From assembly GCA_963841995.1 (NCBI GenBank), contig CAWJEX010000019.1, positions 151,800 through 215,799 on the forward strand: 64,000 nt of DNA, read 5' to 3'. A model generated the notes under the pieces. It was not told the origin of the DNA, ran no database searches, and saw only the letters and a list, made by a program, of their open reading frames with translations. Shown piece by piece: positions 8,877 through 18,327 of the stretch. Origin of the DNA: DATDPM01 sp963841995. GTDB taxonomy: Bacteria > Pseudomonadota > Alphaproteobacteria > DATDPM01. The position numbers and the translations under genes were made by a program. Position 1 is the stretch's first letter. Each line of letters begins with the position of its first letter.

Positions 8877-8971
8877 GTGAAGGGGCGAATCGCCGCAGCA
8901 TTGATGCCGGCACCCGGCTTCGTCAGAATGGCGCGGCGATGGAATTCCAAGAATCAGGAAGGATGCACGAC

Positions 8972-9634
8972 ATGGGCTCGATGATCGAATTTGCTCGGCC
9001 GGATGGCGGCCGGACCAAGGGCTATCTCGCCGACGCCGGGAAGAAACGGCCGGGCATCGTGGTCATCCAGGAATGGTGGGGCCTGAACGATCAAATCAAG
9101 AGTGTCGCCGACCGCTTCGCCAAGACCGGAATCACCGCGCTCGCCCCCGATCTGTTCAAAGGCAAGGTGACGGCCAAACCGGACGAGGCGAGCCACTTGA
9201 TGAACAATCTCGATTTCCCCGACGCCACCCATCAGGATTTGCAGGGTGCTGTGAAACATCTGAAATCGCTGTGCCCGAAAGTGGCGGTGACGGGATTCTG
9301 CATGGGCGGCGCGCTGGCCATCGCCGCCGGCGTCCACGTTCCGGAAATCGACGCGGCGATTTGCCTCTACGGCATTCCGCCTCGGGAATTCGCCGACCCG
9401 ACGAAAATCCAGGTGCCGTTCCAGGGCCATTTCGCGACGAAGGACGATTGGATCACGCCGGCGAAGGTTCGGGAATTGGAAGACTCGCTGAAGAAAAGCG
9501 GCGTCGAATACGAGATCTACAGCTACAACGCCCATCACGCCTTCTGCAACGACCGCCGGCCGGAAGTCTACGACGCGGCGGCGGCGAAGCTGGTTTGGGA
9601 CCGGTCGTTGAAATTCCTGGCGGCGAAGCTTTAG
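8972..9634 (+). CDS. Dienelactone hydrolase family protein
   Basis: About 220 residues from ATG 8972, chosen because AGGAAGG lies 9 bases upstream; the ATG at 8963 abuts that site. The alpha/beta-hydrolase triad is visible: nucleophile Cys in GFCMGG, Asp in ATKDDWI and His in YNAHHAF. The family hydrolyses cyclic enol-lactones such as dienelactone in chlorocatechol breakdown, but many members have other ester substrates. No catechol pathway genes are nearby, so the substrate is unknown. It is divergent from the globin gene. Confidence 0.88.
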   Translation: MGSMIEFARPDGGRTKGYLADAGKKRPGIVVIQEWWGLNDQIKSVADRFAKTGITALAPDLFKGKVTAKPDEASHLMNNLDFPDATHQDLQGAVKHLKSLCPKVAVTGFCMGGALAIAAGVHVPEIDAAICLYGIPPREFADPTKIQVPFQGHFATKDDWITPAKVRELEDSLKKSGVEYEIYSYNAHHAFCNDRRPEVYDAAAAKLVWDRSLKFLAAKL

Positions 9635-9698
9635 ATCATGCTCTAGTGCGACGCCCGAACGATCAATTCCCGCGTTTCAATAATCGCGCGCCGGATCC

Positions 9699-10046
9699 CT
9701 ACTTCTCGCATTTCTTGAAATCGCCTTCTTCGATCGAGAACGCGTAAGGCTGGCCGTCCTTCACCTCGACATTCCGCAAGATGCACGTGCGCCCCATTTT
9801 ATCGGCGAACTTCACGTCATAGGTGCCCGGCGCGACATCGATCAGCGTCAATCGCTCGTCGGCATCGACGGATTTGTCCTTGTCGTTCTCGCACTGGTTC
9901 TTGCCCCAGGCATTGGTGCCGGGTGCCGCCAGATAAAGCTCCGTGATCGTCGCGATCGTCGAATTCCAAAAACGCATGCGCGCCGCCGCATATCCGGCCG
10001 AGCCCAAAACCAGAAATACCATCACCGTCAGCAGGATCTTACGCAT
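9699..10046 (-). CDS. Small secreted hypothetical protein
   Basis: From ATG 10046 (GAGGTG 5 bases upstream), about 115 residues: a signal anchor (KILLTVMVFLVLGSAGYAAA), then a compact beta-rich domain with paired Cys (NQCENDKDKS, RTCILRN and a C-terminal KKCEK). The segment IATITELYLAAPGTNAWGKN resembles a widespread uncharacterised alphaproteobacterial family. Likely periplasmic, function unknown. It is convergent with the hydrolase gene. Confidence 0.65.
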   Translation of the reverse strand: MRKILLTVMVFLVLGSAGYAAARMRFWNSTIATITELYLAAPGTNAWGKNQCENDKDKSVDADERLTLIDVAPGTYDVKFADKMGRTCILRNVEVKDGQPYAFSIEEGDFKKCEK

Positions 10047-10336
10047 CGGCACACCTCACTCGTTTGACCGGCGCCGAGAAATAAGCGCCAATTCCGCTGA
10101 ACGGAGGCTGAATTGGCATCCGGCGACGCCGTTCGATCCGGGATTTCCCGGGCGTCCAATCTTGACGAAGCGATGGTGCGACGTTACGTACGGTTCTCAC
10201 CTTTGCCAGCATGCGCCAGAATACACAGCCGTCGGAAACCCCTAGTTTTCAAAGAGTTATTTGAAGGGAGTCACCGAAGGTCGGGCCCGGACCGGCGTTT
10301 CGGACCCGGACTTGCGATTTCGAACGAGGAGCGAGC

Positions 10337-11576
10337 GTGACCGCCACCAGCCGGGATGCCGCCAAGCCTCACACCGCTTCGCCGGGACCCAGCGCCACCG
10401 AGCGCACGGCGGTGCGCGTCCTGATCACTCTCAGCTTCTGCCATCTGCTCAACGACATGATGCAGACCCTGCTGCTCGGCATCTATCCGTTGCTCAAGAC
10501 CACGCTCGACCTCGATTTCGGCCAGATCGGCCTCATCACCCTCACCTTCCAGATGACCGCGTCCATTCTTCAGCCGCTGGTCGGCATCTATACCGATCGC
10601 CGGCCGCAACCTTTCGCGCTCGCCATCGGCATGGGCTGCACGCTGGCCGGGCTCTTGATGCTTTCGGTGGCGTCGAGCTTTCCCCTCGTATTGCTCGCCG
10701 CGGGCCTGACTGGCATCGGATCGTCGGTGTTCCACCCGGAATCCTCGCGCATCGCCCGCACCGCTTCGGGCGGACGGCACGGTTTTGCCCAATCCCTGTT
10801 CCAGGTCGGCGGCAATTTCGGTTCGTCACTCGGCCCCCTGCTCGCCGCCTTCATCGTCCTGCCGCACGGACAATCCAGCATCGCCTGGTTTTCGGCGGCG
10901 GCACTTCTTGCCATCGTGCTGCTTTGGAAAATCGGCCACTGGTACAAGAAAAACGGCAAGGCGCGTCACGAAGCCGCCAAGGGGAACCACGCGCCGACGA
11001 CTCCGGTGCCGTCGCGGAAGATCGGGCTAGCGCTGGCGATCCTGGTTGCGCTGATCTTTTCCAAATTCTTCTACGTCGCGAGCTTCACCAGCTATTTCAT
11101 GTTCTACCTGATCGATAAATTCCATGTGCCGGTGCAGGTGGCGCAGATCCATCTCTTTATATTCTTGGGCACGGTGGCGGCGGGCACCATCGTCGGCGGG
11201 CCGCTCGGCGACCGCTTCGGGCGCAAGGTCGTGATCTGGTGCTCGATCGCCGGTGTGCTGCCCTTCACGCTCGTCCTGCCCTACGCCAATTTGTTCTGGA
11301 CCGGTGTGCTCAGCGTTCCGATCGGACTCATTTTGGCGTCGGCCTTCCCAGCGATCGTCGTCTACGCCCAAGAGCTCATGCCCGGGCGAGTTCGGGATGG
11401 TTTCCGGATTGCTGTTCGGATTCGCCTTCGGCATGGCCGGCATCGGCGCCGCGGCCCTGGGCGAGCTTGCCGATCACACCAGCATCGAATTCGTTTACGG
11501 AATCTGCGCGTTCCTGCCGGTCATCGGATTCCTGACCGCGTTCTTGCCGAAAGTTGAGCGCGCGCGCCGAACTTAA
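10337..11576 (+). pseudogene. MFS transporter, fosmidomycin-resistance (Fsr) type, frameshifted
   Basis: A 12-TM major facilitator of the Fsr group. The N-terminus ends HLLNDMMQTLLLGIYPLLK, motif A is seen as GPLGDRFGRKVVIW, and SSVFHPESSRIAR is typical of Fsr proteins. The frame holds to ELMPGRV near 11390. The correct continuation (GMVSGLLFGFAFGMAGIGAA, ending 11576) is in another frame. Removing one T of the pair at 11391-11392 restores GRVGMV. The gene is therefore either recently broken or carries a sequencing indel. If intact it would export small molecules. It follows a 290-bp gap with no other gene. Confidence 0.8.
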
Positions 11577-11604
11577 ATCGCGAAAAGCGGTCTCGAATTT
11601 CCGC

Positions 11605-12090
11605 TCAGGCTTTTTTTTCGGCTTCCGGCGCCGGCCGGGCCATCGCGCCAAACACGAAAATCAGCATATCCACGGTCTCGCCGTCGCGGGCGAGCGGAAA
11701 GGCCACACGCTCGTATTGAACATGCTCGCGGCCGGGCGTTGCCACGACGCCGCGCCGGTATTGCGGTTGCCGAGTTTTCAAAATCTCGTCGTAGCGGCGG
11801 ATGATCTCGGCGCCGTCGCGGCCGGTGAGCACCTCGTCGGCATATTTGCCGGTGCCGTCGCTGCCTTGAATTGCGACCGCCTCCGTACCCACCAGCCGAA
11901 GTTTATAGCGGGCGGACCCATCCGGCTGCTGGACGACGTCAACCAGCATCAGATAAGGCAGCAGATCGAAAAGCTCCAAGGGGTCGATGTGCTGGCGGCC
12001 GGGCAATCTCCCCGGCGGCGCTTTCGCCGCGAGATATTCGGAAAGGCGGCGGAACCGCGGATGCCCTTCGGTCGGTGACGGAACCTGCAT
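11605..12090 (-). CDS. PAS_5-family PAS-domain protein
   Basis: 161 residues forming essentially one PAS domain of the alphaproteobacterial PAS_5 type: LPGRQHIDPLELFDLLPYLM, then YKLRLVGTEAVAIQGSDGTG and REHVQYERVAFPLARDG. No output domain is attached. Such stand-alone proteins are presumed sensors or adaptors for unknown partners. Two decayed relatives lie at 15591-16093 and 36340-36500, so the family has been copied locally. It is convergent with the Fsr-type gene. Confidence 0.8.
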   Translation of the reverse strand: MQVPSPTEGHPRFRRLSEYLAAKAPPGRLPGRQHIDPLELFDLLPYLMLVDVVQQPDGSARYKLRLVGTEAVAIQGSDGTGKYADEVLTGRDGAEIIRRYDEILKTRQPQYRRGVVATPGREHVQYERVAFPLARDGETVDMLIFVFGAMARPAPEAEKKA

Positions 12091-12198
12091 TAGTCCAAAA
12101 TACTGATTTTCGGTAGTCCAAAATAGTCATTCCTCGGCGCCCGGCCAAGATCAGTAATGTCGCAGGGATTCGCCTAGCGAAATCTTCAAGTGGAGAAG

Positions 12199-15100
12199 TT
12201 ACTTACGGTTCTTAAGATAGTTCTCCCAGCCGCCGTGACCGGTGATCTCGACGGCGTCTTCGACGGCATGGACTTCGCAGAGAAAGCCGCTAACCAAGCT
12301 GCCGTCCTCGAGTTCCACCTTGCCGATGCCGAGGGGCGCGGGAATGCGCGCGACGAAGCGGCCGAAGGCATCGGGCGCAAGGCTCCAGACCTCGCCCGCA
12401 ATATTCCCACATTCGATGCCGGGGCCTTCGCGAGAGGATGCGCGCACGAGGCCCGGTTTTGGCGGCGTCATATTGGGCACCACGAACAACCGATAGCTCT
12501 TTGCCGTGTGGACGGCGCATACAAGAACCGCACCTAAATTCCGGAACTCATGATTGAGCGGCATGCCGGAAAGATGGGCGCCGACCACGAAGAGAGAAAT
12601 TCGATCGCCTGAATCGATTTCGCCGAAGGATCCGGGTGGCAGCGCCGCCTCCCGCGCAGCCCCCATGCCGAAATTCCCGGAGCGGTGCAGCCGGTCGGCG
12701 ACGACACCAAGCGCAAAATCGCAGAAGGCCGGCGCCGCGAGCGTCACGCCGAAGGCCAATCCGTTGCCGCGGAATCGGGCCGGCACGGCGACCGCGCAAT
12801 AATCGAGCAGATTGACGAAATTGGTATAGCGCCCGAGCCGCTTGTTGAGCCCGACCGGCTCGGCGGTGACTTCGGCGATTGTGTATTGGGCCGGCGCCGT
12901 CGGCAGCAGCATGACATCCATGCGCGCCCATTGCGCGTCGGCCTGATGGGCCAATCCGGACAATCGATATTGGCCTTCGAAGGCGTCGGCGGCGGTGTAG
13001 CCGCCGGCCGCGGCGATGATGGTGCGGACTGTCGGATTCATCGCCTCTTCATGCTTGGCCACGAAATCCTTGATCGCCGCCAGCCGCTCGGCGACCCACG
13101 GGCCGTCATAAAGCAGCGCGCCCGCCGCTTGAAACGGCGCGAGGTCGATTTCGATGGGCTCGCCGCCCAATCCGGCAAGCTTCGCGATCGCCGCGTCGTA
13201 GAGCGCGGCCATCTCCTCATCGCCGAAGAATTCGCGATCCCGCGCCGTCAGAACGCCGAAGCGAAAGCTGGCCTGCGGCAAGGCCCGCGCTTCCGCCCGG
13301 CGCGAAAACGGGTCGGCAGGATCGAAATCTTGAGCAAGCCGCGCAACCTCCGCGGCATCGCCCGCGCTGTGGGCGAAAATGGAGACGCAATCCAAACTGC
13401 GGCAGGGGGGAACGACGCCGGCGGCGCTCAGCAAACCGCGGGTCGGCTTCCAGCCGACGATATTGTTGAAGGCGGCCGGCACGCGGCCCGAGCCCGCCGT
13501 ATCGGTGCCGAGCGCAAAGGCGACGAGCCCGGCTGCGGCCACGACCGCCGAGCCGGAGCTCGACCCGCCGGTTATATAGCGATCGTCGAAGACGCAGCGC
13601 GGCGCACCGTAGGGAGAATGCGTGCCCACCAGCCCGGTGGCGAATTGATCGAGATTGGTTTTGCCGATCAGAATGGCGCCGGCGGCCAGGAGCCGCTCGA
13701 TCACTCTGGCATCGCGCGCTGGTTCATAGGCAAAAGCCGGGCAAGCGGCGGGTGTCGGCAAGCCGGCGCAATCGATCTTGTCCTTCACGGCAAAGGGAAT
13801 GCCGTAAAGCGGCAGCTTCTCGGCGTCCAGAGGGACTGCGGTCAGCGCCCGCGCCCGAGCCATCACTTCGGATTCCGGAACACGCGCGGTCCAAACCGCA
13901 GGATCCTTGTAAGATACGATCCGGCGCAACGCTTCCACGGCGACATCCACCGGCGTGAATCGAAGCGCCCGGTCGCCTTCGCGCAGCCGCGCGATGACGA
14001 TACGCCCCGGCTGGCAGCGCAATTCCCGAATCACGCCGGCGCTCAATGCCGGAATCGCGATCTCCGTTTTCATCGATTCGATAATCACGAGGGCCTGCCC
14101 CGCGCTCACCCGCTGGCCGGGCGCCACCTCGATTTTCCAAACCGTTCCGATGGCCGATGAATGAACCGGGCTGGTTCCTTCGGGCCAGGTTTCGTCATTC
14201 GGAGCGGAGGATTCGGGCCCGTCGTCGGCGACATAAGAATCGAGGCCCTGATCCCGCCAGCGCTGCCGCTCCGCTTCGAAGGCGGCTTGCTGGCGGGCCT
14301 TGAACGCGGCGATCACCCGGGCGTTGGCCGCCAGAAATTTTTCATGCCCGCTCAAGGTAAAGCGGCTTTGTTCGATCTTGAGCGGATACTGGCCATGGAG
14401 AAAGGCAGCGCGCGCTTCGAGCAATTCCTCGCCGGAAACCGGGAAGAAGCGCAGCAGCCACGGTTTCTCGAAGCAATCGGTCCGGTGCCAGCGATTCCAC
14501 ATCTGAATGGTGCGGCCCAAGAGCTGATAGCCACCGGGTCCTTCCATGCCGTAAATGCAGAGATAAGCGCCGCCGATGCCCACCGCGTTTTCCGGTCTCC
14601 AAGTCCGCGCCGGATTGTATTTGGTCGTGACCAGCCGGTGGCGCGGACCGAGTGGGGTCGCCACCGGGGCTCCCAGATAAACGTCGCCGAGGCCCAGCAC
14701 GAGATAGCTGGCGTCGAAGACGATGCGATAAACGTCGTCATGGGAATCGAGGCCGTTGATCCGCCGGATGAATTTGATATTGGACGGACACCAGGGCGCG
14801 TTGGGCCGCACGAGTTCCTGATATTTGCGCATCGCCAATTCCGCCTGTTCGTCGTTCCAGGACAGCGGCAGGTGGACGATGCGGCTTTCGACCGAAGCCG
14901 AGCGCGGATCGGTCAGATTGGCTTCGAGGGCAAGCAGCGCGTCGAGGACCCGTATTTCATCGAGAACGCCGCTGTCGAAATGAACCTGCAGCGACCGGAT
15001 GCCCGGCGTCAGATCGACGATGCCGGGAAGCTTCGCATCGCGCATCGCCTGCATCAATAAGTGAGCGCGCAAACGCAGGCCGAAATCGAGCACCATGGGC

Positions 15101-15381
15101 CCATATTCGACCAGGATATTTTCGTTGCCCGACCGGTGGTAAACCACGGAAACGGGGGCCCCGTCGAAGCGATAAAGAATGTCGTCCTCGGGCACGCGAC
15201 CGGAAAACGCCGCCGGCGCGCCTCGCGCCAAATCGGTTGCTTGTGCCGCCGTCACCGCGCGGAAGCGGACCTTGTTCCCCGGGCGCAGCTGGCCGACTTT
15301 CCACAATTCGCCGCGGACGATGGCGGCCGGGCAGACGAAACCGCCCAAACTCGGCCCATCGGGGCCCAGGATGATCGGCAT
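12199..15381 (-). CDS. Urea carboxylase C-terminal half fused to allophanate hydrolase
   Basis: 1060 residues. Residues 1-160 are the AHS2/KipA part and about 165-345 the AHS1/KipI part of the urea carboxylase carboxyltransferase. A biotinyl domain with IESMKTE (biotin Lys 438) follows. Residues from about 476 are an amidase-signature allophanate hydrolase with Lys 533, cis-Ser in GGSSSGSA and nucleophile Ser 631 in TDTAGSGR, plus a complete C-terminal domain. The biotin carboxylase domain is missing. Homology continues about 48 codons upstream of ATG 15381 (to a stop at 15526-15528), so the 5' end has been lost. Alone it should not carboxylate urea, though the hydrolase half may work (allophanate to ammonia and CO2). 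No separate biotin carboxylase is nearby. Confidence 0.82.
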   Translation of the reverse strand: MPIILGPDGPSLGGFVCPAAIVRGELWKVGQLRPGNKVRFRAVTAAQATDLARGAPAAFSGRVPEDDILYRFDGAPVSVVYHRSGNENILVEYGPMVLDFGLRLRAHLLMQAMRDAKLPGIVDLTPGIRSLQVHFDSGVLDEIRVLDALLALEANLTDPRSASVESRIVHLPLSWNDEQAELAMRKYQELVRPNAPWCPSNIKFIRRINGLDSHDDVYRIVFDASYLVLGLGDVYLGAPVATPLGPRHRLVTTKYNPARTWRPENAVGIGGAYLCIYGMEGPGGYQLLGRTIQMWNRWHRTDCFEKPWLLRFFPVSGEELLEARAAFLHGQYPLKIEQSRFTLSGHEKFLAANARVIAAFKARQQAAFEAERQRWRDQGLDSYVADDGPESSAPNDETWPEGTSPVHSSAIGTVWKIEVAPGQRVSAGQALVIIESMKTEIAIPALSAGVIRELRCQPGRIVIARLREGDRALRFTPVDVAVEALRRIVSYKDPAVWTARVPESEVMARARALTAVPLDAEKLPLYGIPFAVKDKIDCAGLPTPAACPAFAYEPARDARVIERLLAAGAILIGKTNLDQFATGLVGTHSPYGAPRCVFDDRYITGGSSSGSAVVAAAGLVAFALGTDTAGSGRVPAAFNNIVGWKPTRGLLSAAGVVPPCRSLDCVSIFAHSAGDAAEVARLAQDFDPADPFSRRAEARALPQASFRFGVLTARDREFFGDEEMAALYDAAIAKLAGLGGEPIEIDLAPFQAAGALLYDGPWVAERLAAIKDFVAKHEEAMNPTVRTIIAAAGGYTAADAFEGQYRLSGLAHQADAQWARMDVMLLPTAPAQYTIAEVTAEPVGLNKRLGRYTNFVNLLDYCAVAVPARFRGNGLAFGVTLAAPAFCDFALGVVADRLHRSGNFGMGAAREAALPPGSFGEIDSGDRISLFVVGAHLSGMPLNHEFRNLGAVLVCAVHTAKSYRLFVVPNMTPPKPGLVRASSREGPGIECGNIAGEVWSLAPDAFGRFVARIPAPLGIGKVELEDGSLVSGFLCEVHAVEDAVEITGHGGWENYLKNRK

Positions 15382-15590
15382 GTCCCCGGTGAAATCGATG
15401 GCGCCGACGGCATAGGCGTTGTCGTGAATATTGGAGGGATGCAGTCCCGCTTCAGCCGCGTCTACCGCCGAAATGTGCTCCGGGGAATCTTTGTTTTGGA
15501 CCGCGTCAGCGATTGCCGCTTCTGCTTACAACGCCGCCACCGCCAATGAAACGCCGCCCCAGGTCAAAAGTCCAACGGCGGAGATATTTG

Positions 15591-16093
15591 TCATTCCGAG
15601 GTTATTTCGCCGGCGTGCTTCACCGGTTTCTCAACTTTGGCGAAGACGGCGATCAGCATATCCACGTGCTCGCCGTCGCTGGCTAAGGGAAAAGCGACCC
15701 GTTCGTAGTGAACGTGTTCGCGGCCCATGGTCGCGACCACACCGCGTCGATGGTGCGACTGCCGGGTGCGCAGGATCTCGTCACATTGATGGACGATCTC
15801 GGCCCCCGCGGAGCCTGTAAGCACATCCTCCATGTACTTCCCGGTTTCATCGGCGCCCTGAATCGCGACGACTTCCGTACCCATAAGGCGAATCCGATAG
15901 CGTCGCCCGTCAGCCGGGTTCGGAAGGCATCGATCAACATGATCCAGGAAAGAAGATCGGGAATTTCCAGGGGGTCGATGTGTTGCCGGCCGGGTAGCTT
16001 GCCCGCCGGCGCTTTTGCCGCCAAGTAATCGGCAAGCCGCCGGAAACACGGGTTCTCACCAACCGCAGAGGCGCTAACCGGAGAGGTGCTCAT
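15591..16093 (-). pseudogene. PAS_5-family PAS-domain protein, frameshifted
   Basis: A paralogue of the gene at 11605-12090. The N-terminal part (LADYLAAKAPAGKLPGRQHI to IMLIDAF) and the C-terminal part (DGRRYRIRLMGTEVVAIQGA to the end at 15591) are in different frames. They meet near 15925-15935, where a one-base change restores one PAS domain. It sits directly upstream of the truncated urea carboxylase fusion on the same strand, probably in place of the lost biotin carboxylase region. Confidence 0.7.
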
Positions 16094-16667
16094 TGATCCC
16101 TGATACCTTACCGAAGCTTCACCCCCGGCGGCGCGAGCGGCTGAAAGCGATGGCGCATCGGAGGCGGCCTTTCTAATCTACAAGAACGAGTGGCATACGC
16201 AAACGCGGGGCGCTGGATTTATCGTACCCCTCGCTGCATGTTTTGGAATCACGGACGGTCGGCCGTCCGCGGGCGTTGTTTTTGAGGCTTGATCCGAGCC
16301 GGGGCTGATGCCGAAGGATTTCATCCGTCGTATGGTTTTGGATCCGGAAATGCTCTGCACGGGCCCTTCGCGGCGGCGGCAATCCCGGCCCCGGCCTCTT
16401 CGCCGATCCAAACATCCGTCACGGCTAACCAAAATGCCACCCGCGTTAGGGCTTGAAATCGACGATTTTACCGCCATTTAGCAACATAGTGAGCTTGCTA
16501 GTTGGGCCTTTGGGTCCCATAATCGCCGCCCCAACCAATCGCCGGTTCGACTTCGTTTCCAAAGCTCAGCACATCGAGCCGGACCTCCTATTGATTGTCG
16601 ACGTGTCGCGCGATGGCGCGCGGCCCGAATTTTTGCCGCCCCGCCTCGGCGGCGCATACGGAGCCTC
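16094..16667. other. Intergenic region without recognisable gene
   Basis: 574 bases between the PAS_5 pseudogene and the small rpsU operon. Short reading frames occur on both strands but none has a ribosome site, a domain or a paralogue. The promoter of the rpsU operon is expected in the last 200 bases. Confidence 0.5.
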
Positions 16668-16844
16668 ATGCCCTTCAAACCCAATTATCGAATGCAGCGG
16701 AGCGACCGCGAGCGCGCCAAGGAACAAAAGCAGCAGAAAAAGCTCGAGCGCCGCGCGGAGAAAACCGCCCAGCGCAAGGCTCAGCAGGGCGAGCCGGAAG
16801 CCGCGCCGGCGCCCGGCGCCGAGGACATGGGAGACGAATCATGA
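16668..16844 (+). CDS. Small basic coiled-coil protein
   Basis: 58 residues with a Lys/Arg/Gln/Glu-rich helical stretch (RERAKEQKQQKKLERRAEK) and an Ala/Pro-rich acidic tail. It is too short for a domain call. The stop overlaps the next start (ATGA at 16841-16844). It is the first gene of a three-gene unit with a 75-residue protein and rpsU, so it may be linked to translation or RNA, but that is only context. Confidence 0.6.
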   Translation: MPFKPNYRMQRSDRERAKEQKQQKKLERRAEKTAQRKAQQGEPEAAPAPGAEDMGDES

Positions 16845-17068
16845 GCCGGCAGAGGCAGATGACCGACCGCGCCTATCTCTTGTTCGACGTCGTCTACGAC
16901 GACGGGCAGCGCACCTCGAATCGAAAGGTGCCGAGCACCGACTTGCAGCCTTGGGATTTCGACGGATCGGTACGCGCGATCCTTGAAGCTCAGGACCGCG
17001 ACATAAGCGATCGCTCCGGCAAACCGCGCAGCGCCATCAAATCCATCACACCATCATCGGGACGCTGA
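16841..17068 (+). CDS. Small hypothetical protein upstream of rpsU
   Basis: 75 residues starting in the ATGA overlap with the preceding gene. Visible features are RAYLLFDVVYDDGQRTSNRK and WDFDGSVRAILEAQDRDI, which resemble a small alpha/beta fold with no family I can name. It ends 3 bases before rpsU, so the three genes are almost certainly co-transcribed. Confidence 0.65.
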   Translation: MSRQRQMTDRAYLLFDVVYDDGQRTSNRKVPSTDLQPWDFDGSVRAILEAQDRDISDRSGKPRSAIKSITPSSGR

Positions 17069-17071
17069 ACC

Positions 17072-17275
17072 ATGCAAGTCTTCGTACGGGATAACGACAT
17101 CAATGCCGCGCTTCGCGTCCTCAAAAAGAAGATGCAGCGCGAAGGCCTTTTCCGCGAGATGAAACGCCGCCGCTCCTACGAGAAGCCCTCGGAGCGGCGC
17201 GTGCGCGAGAAGGCGGAAGCCGTCCGCCGCTACCGCAAGACCATGCGCAAGCGCCTGGAACGCGAAGGATACTAA
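17072..17275 (+). CDS. rpsU: 30S ribosomal protein S21
   Basis: 67 residues matching bS21: MQVFVRDNDINAALRVLKKK, then REMKRRRSYEKPSERRVREK and an Arg/Lys-rich C-terminal helix. S21 joins the 30S platform near the anti-Shine-Dalgarno end of 16S rRNA and aids initiation. Length and start agree with the family. Alphaproteobacteria often carry several rpsU copies, so this may not be the only one. Confidence 0.95.
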   Translation: MQVFVRDNDINAALRVLKKKMQREGLFREMKRRRSYEKPSERRVREKAEAVRRYRKTMRKRLEREGY

Positions 17276-17585
17276 AAGCACTTCGCGCCCTTTCAAGGGA
17301 TGTGCCGCAGGAAGCGGAATGGCTGATTCAATCAGCCTGCGGCATTCAACATCAGGCTTATTTATCGACGCTGGTTAGTTGTGCGCCATCTCCGCAACGA
17401 AGACGGCGAGCTGGCTCGGTTGCACTCGCATTCTCACGGAAAAGCGTTCCCGTCATATTCGCCGTATTTGCGATCAGCAATCGCCACCCGCTTTGAACGG
17501 CGGCGGGGAGCAAGAGCTCGTTCCTTGCGCCGGCAACTCATCCGTTGTGCCGGTCAGTCCAATCGAACCTCGGCACGGAGCAGGC
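17276..17585. other. Intergenic region without recognisable gene
   Basis: 310 bases after rpsU. A short CCCTTTCAAGGG hairpin lies about 20 bases after the stop but lacks a T run. I see no domain-bearing frame. Confidence 0.4.
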
Positions 17586-17864
17586 CTATCGCGAGCTATC
17601 GCGAGGCGACGTCCTGGAGGCGGTCCGCCATAGAAGCAATAAAAGCGAAGTTGCGTAAGGAATTAAAAATAACGATGTGTGGCGGGCCGAATGCAGCCGA
17701 TCGTCAATCACGCGAAAGGCATATACCGGCAAGGCAATTGTGACTGCCGTCAGCCCCCAACCGATAATCGACGCCGGACGATAGACCCGGCCAATTCTGC
17801 GGAACCATATCGGTTTCAATCTAGCGACCTCCTCTTCCGGCTCGCACGTCAGCCGGAAACGCAT
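17586..17864 (-). CDS. Small two-TM membrane protein (paralogue A)
   Basis: 92 residues. Two hydrophobic segments surround a short polar loop (YAFRVIDDRLHSARHTSLF), and the entry motif is RLKPIWFRRIGRVYRPASII. A close paralogue is encoded at 27640-27924; protein conservation despite DNA drift supports both being real genes. Such proteins are widespread and uncharacterised in Hyphomicrobiales. Function unknown. Confidence 0.65.
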   Translation of the reverse strand: MRFRLTCEPEEEVARLKPIWFRRIGRVYRPASIIGWGLTAVTIALPVYAFRVIDDRLHSARHTSLFLIPYATSLLLLLWRTASRTSPRDSSR

Positions 17865-18327
17865 TCATCTAGTCAGGGCGAAAGGGACAATCGGCAGGGA
17901 TGGGGCTGCGCCCTCTTGAGCCCACCAATTCCACGGCGATCCGCGCAATTCCCTGCGCGACATTTTTTGCTCGGTCGCTTGAGCGGGATGGCGATCAAAC
18001 CGGCAGCTGCTCAGCGCCCATTCGAAACCGTCAGGCACCGCCATAAGGCGTGATGGCCGGCGCTTCATTTGGCTGCGACGCTTTGGCGCAGCGGCCCATT
18101 AAACCGACGTTTTCATGCCGGATCAGATTGTTGGCGCAGGCTACTCGGCCCGAGAGAACCGGGCCATTAAAAATGATTTGCAGTAGCTTCTAAGCCCCCG
18201 TAAAAACATGAAACTCCACTCCACTCCAATGCAGCGTTGAGCGATTGGAAATTTCGTGACCGCCGCCCTAAAATATGTGTCGGCGCGTCAATGAATACCG
18301 GACTCACGATGTAGGAGACGCTCACGG
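17865..18327. other. Intergenic region without recognisable gene
   Basis: 463 bases between the small membrane protein and the GT9 gene. No convincing gene, repeat or hairpin was found. The last 100 bases should hold the promoter of the downstream glycosyltransferase. Confidence 0.4.

Noticed and set aside
16173..16477. Short minus-strand frames before the rpsU operon
   Set aside because: No homologous pattern, no ribosome site, and they overlap each other in different frames.
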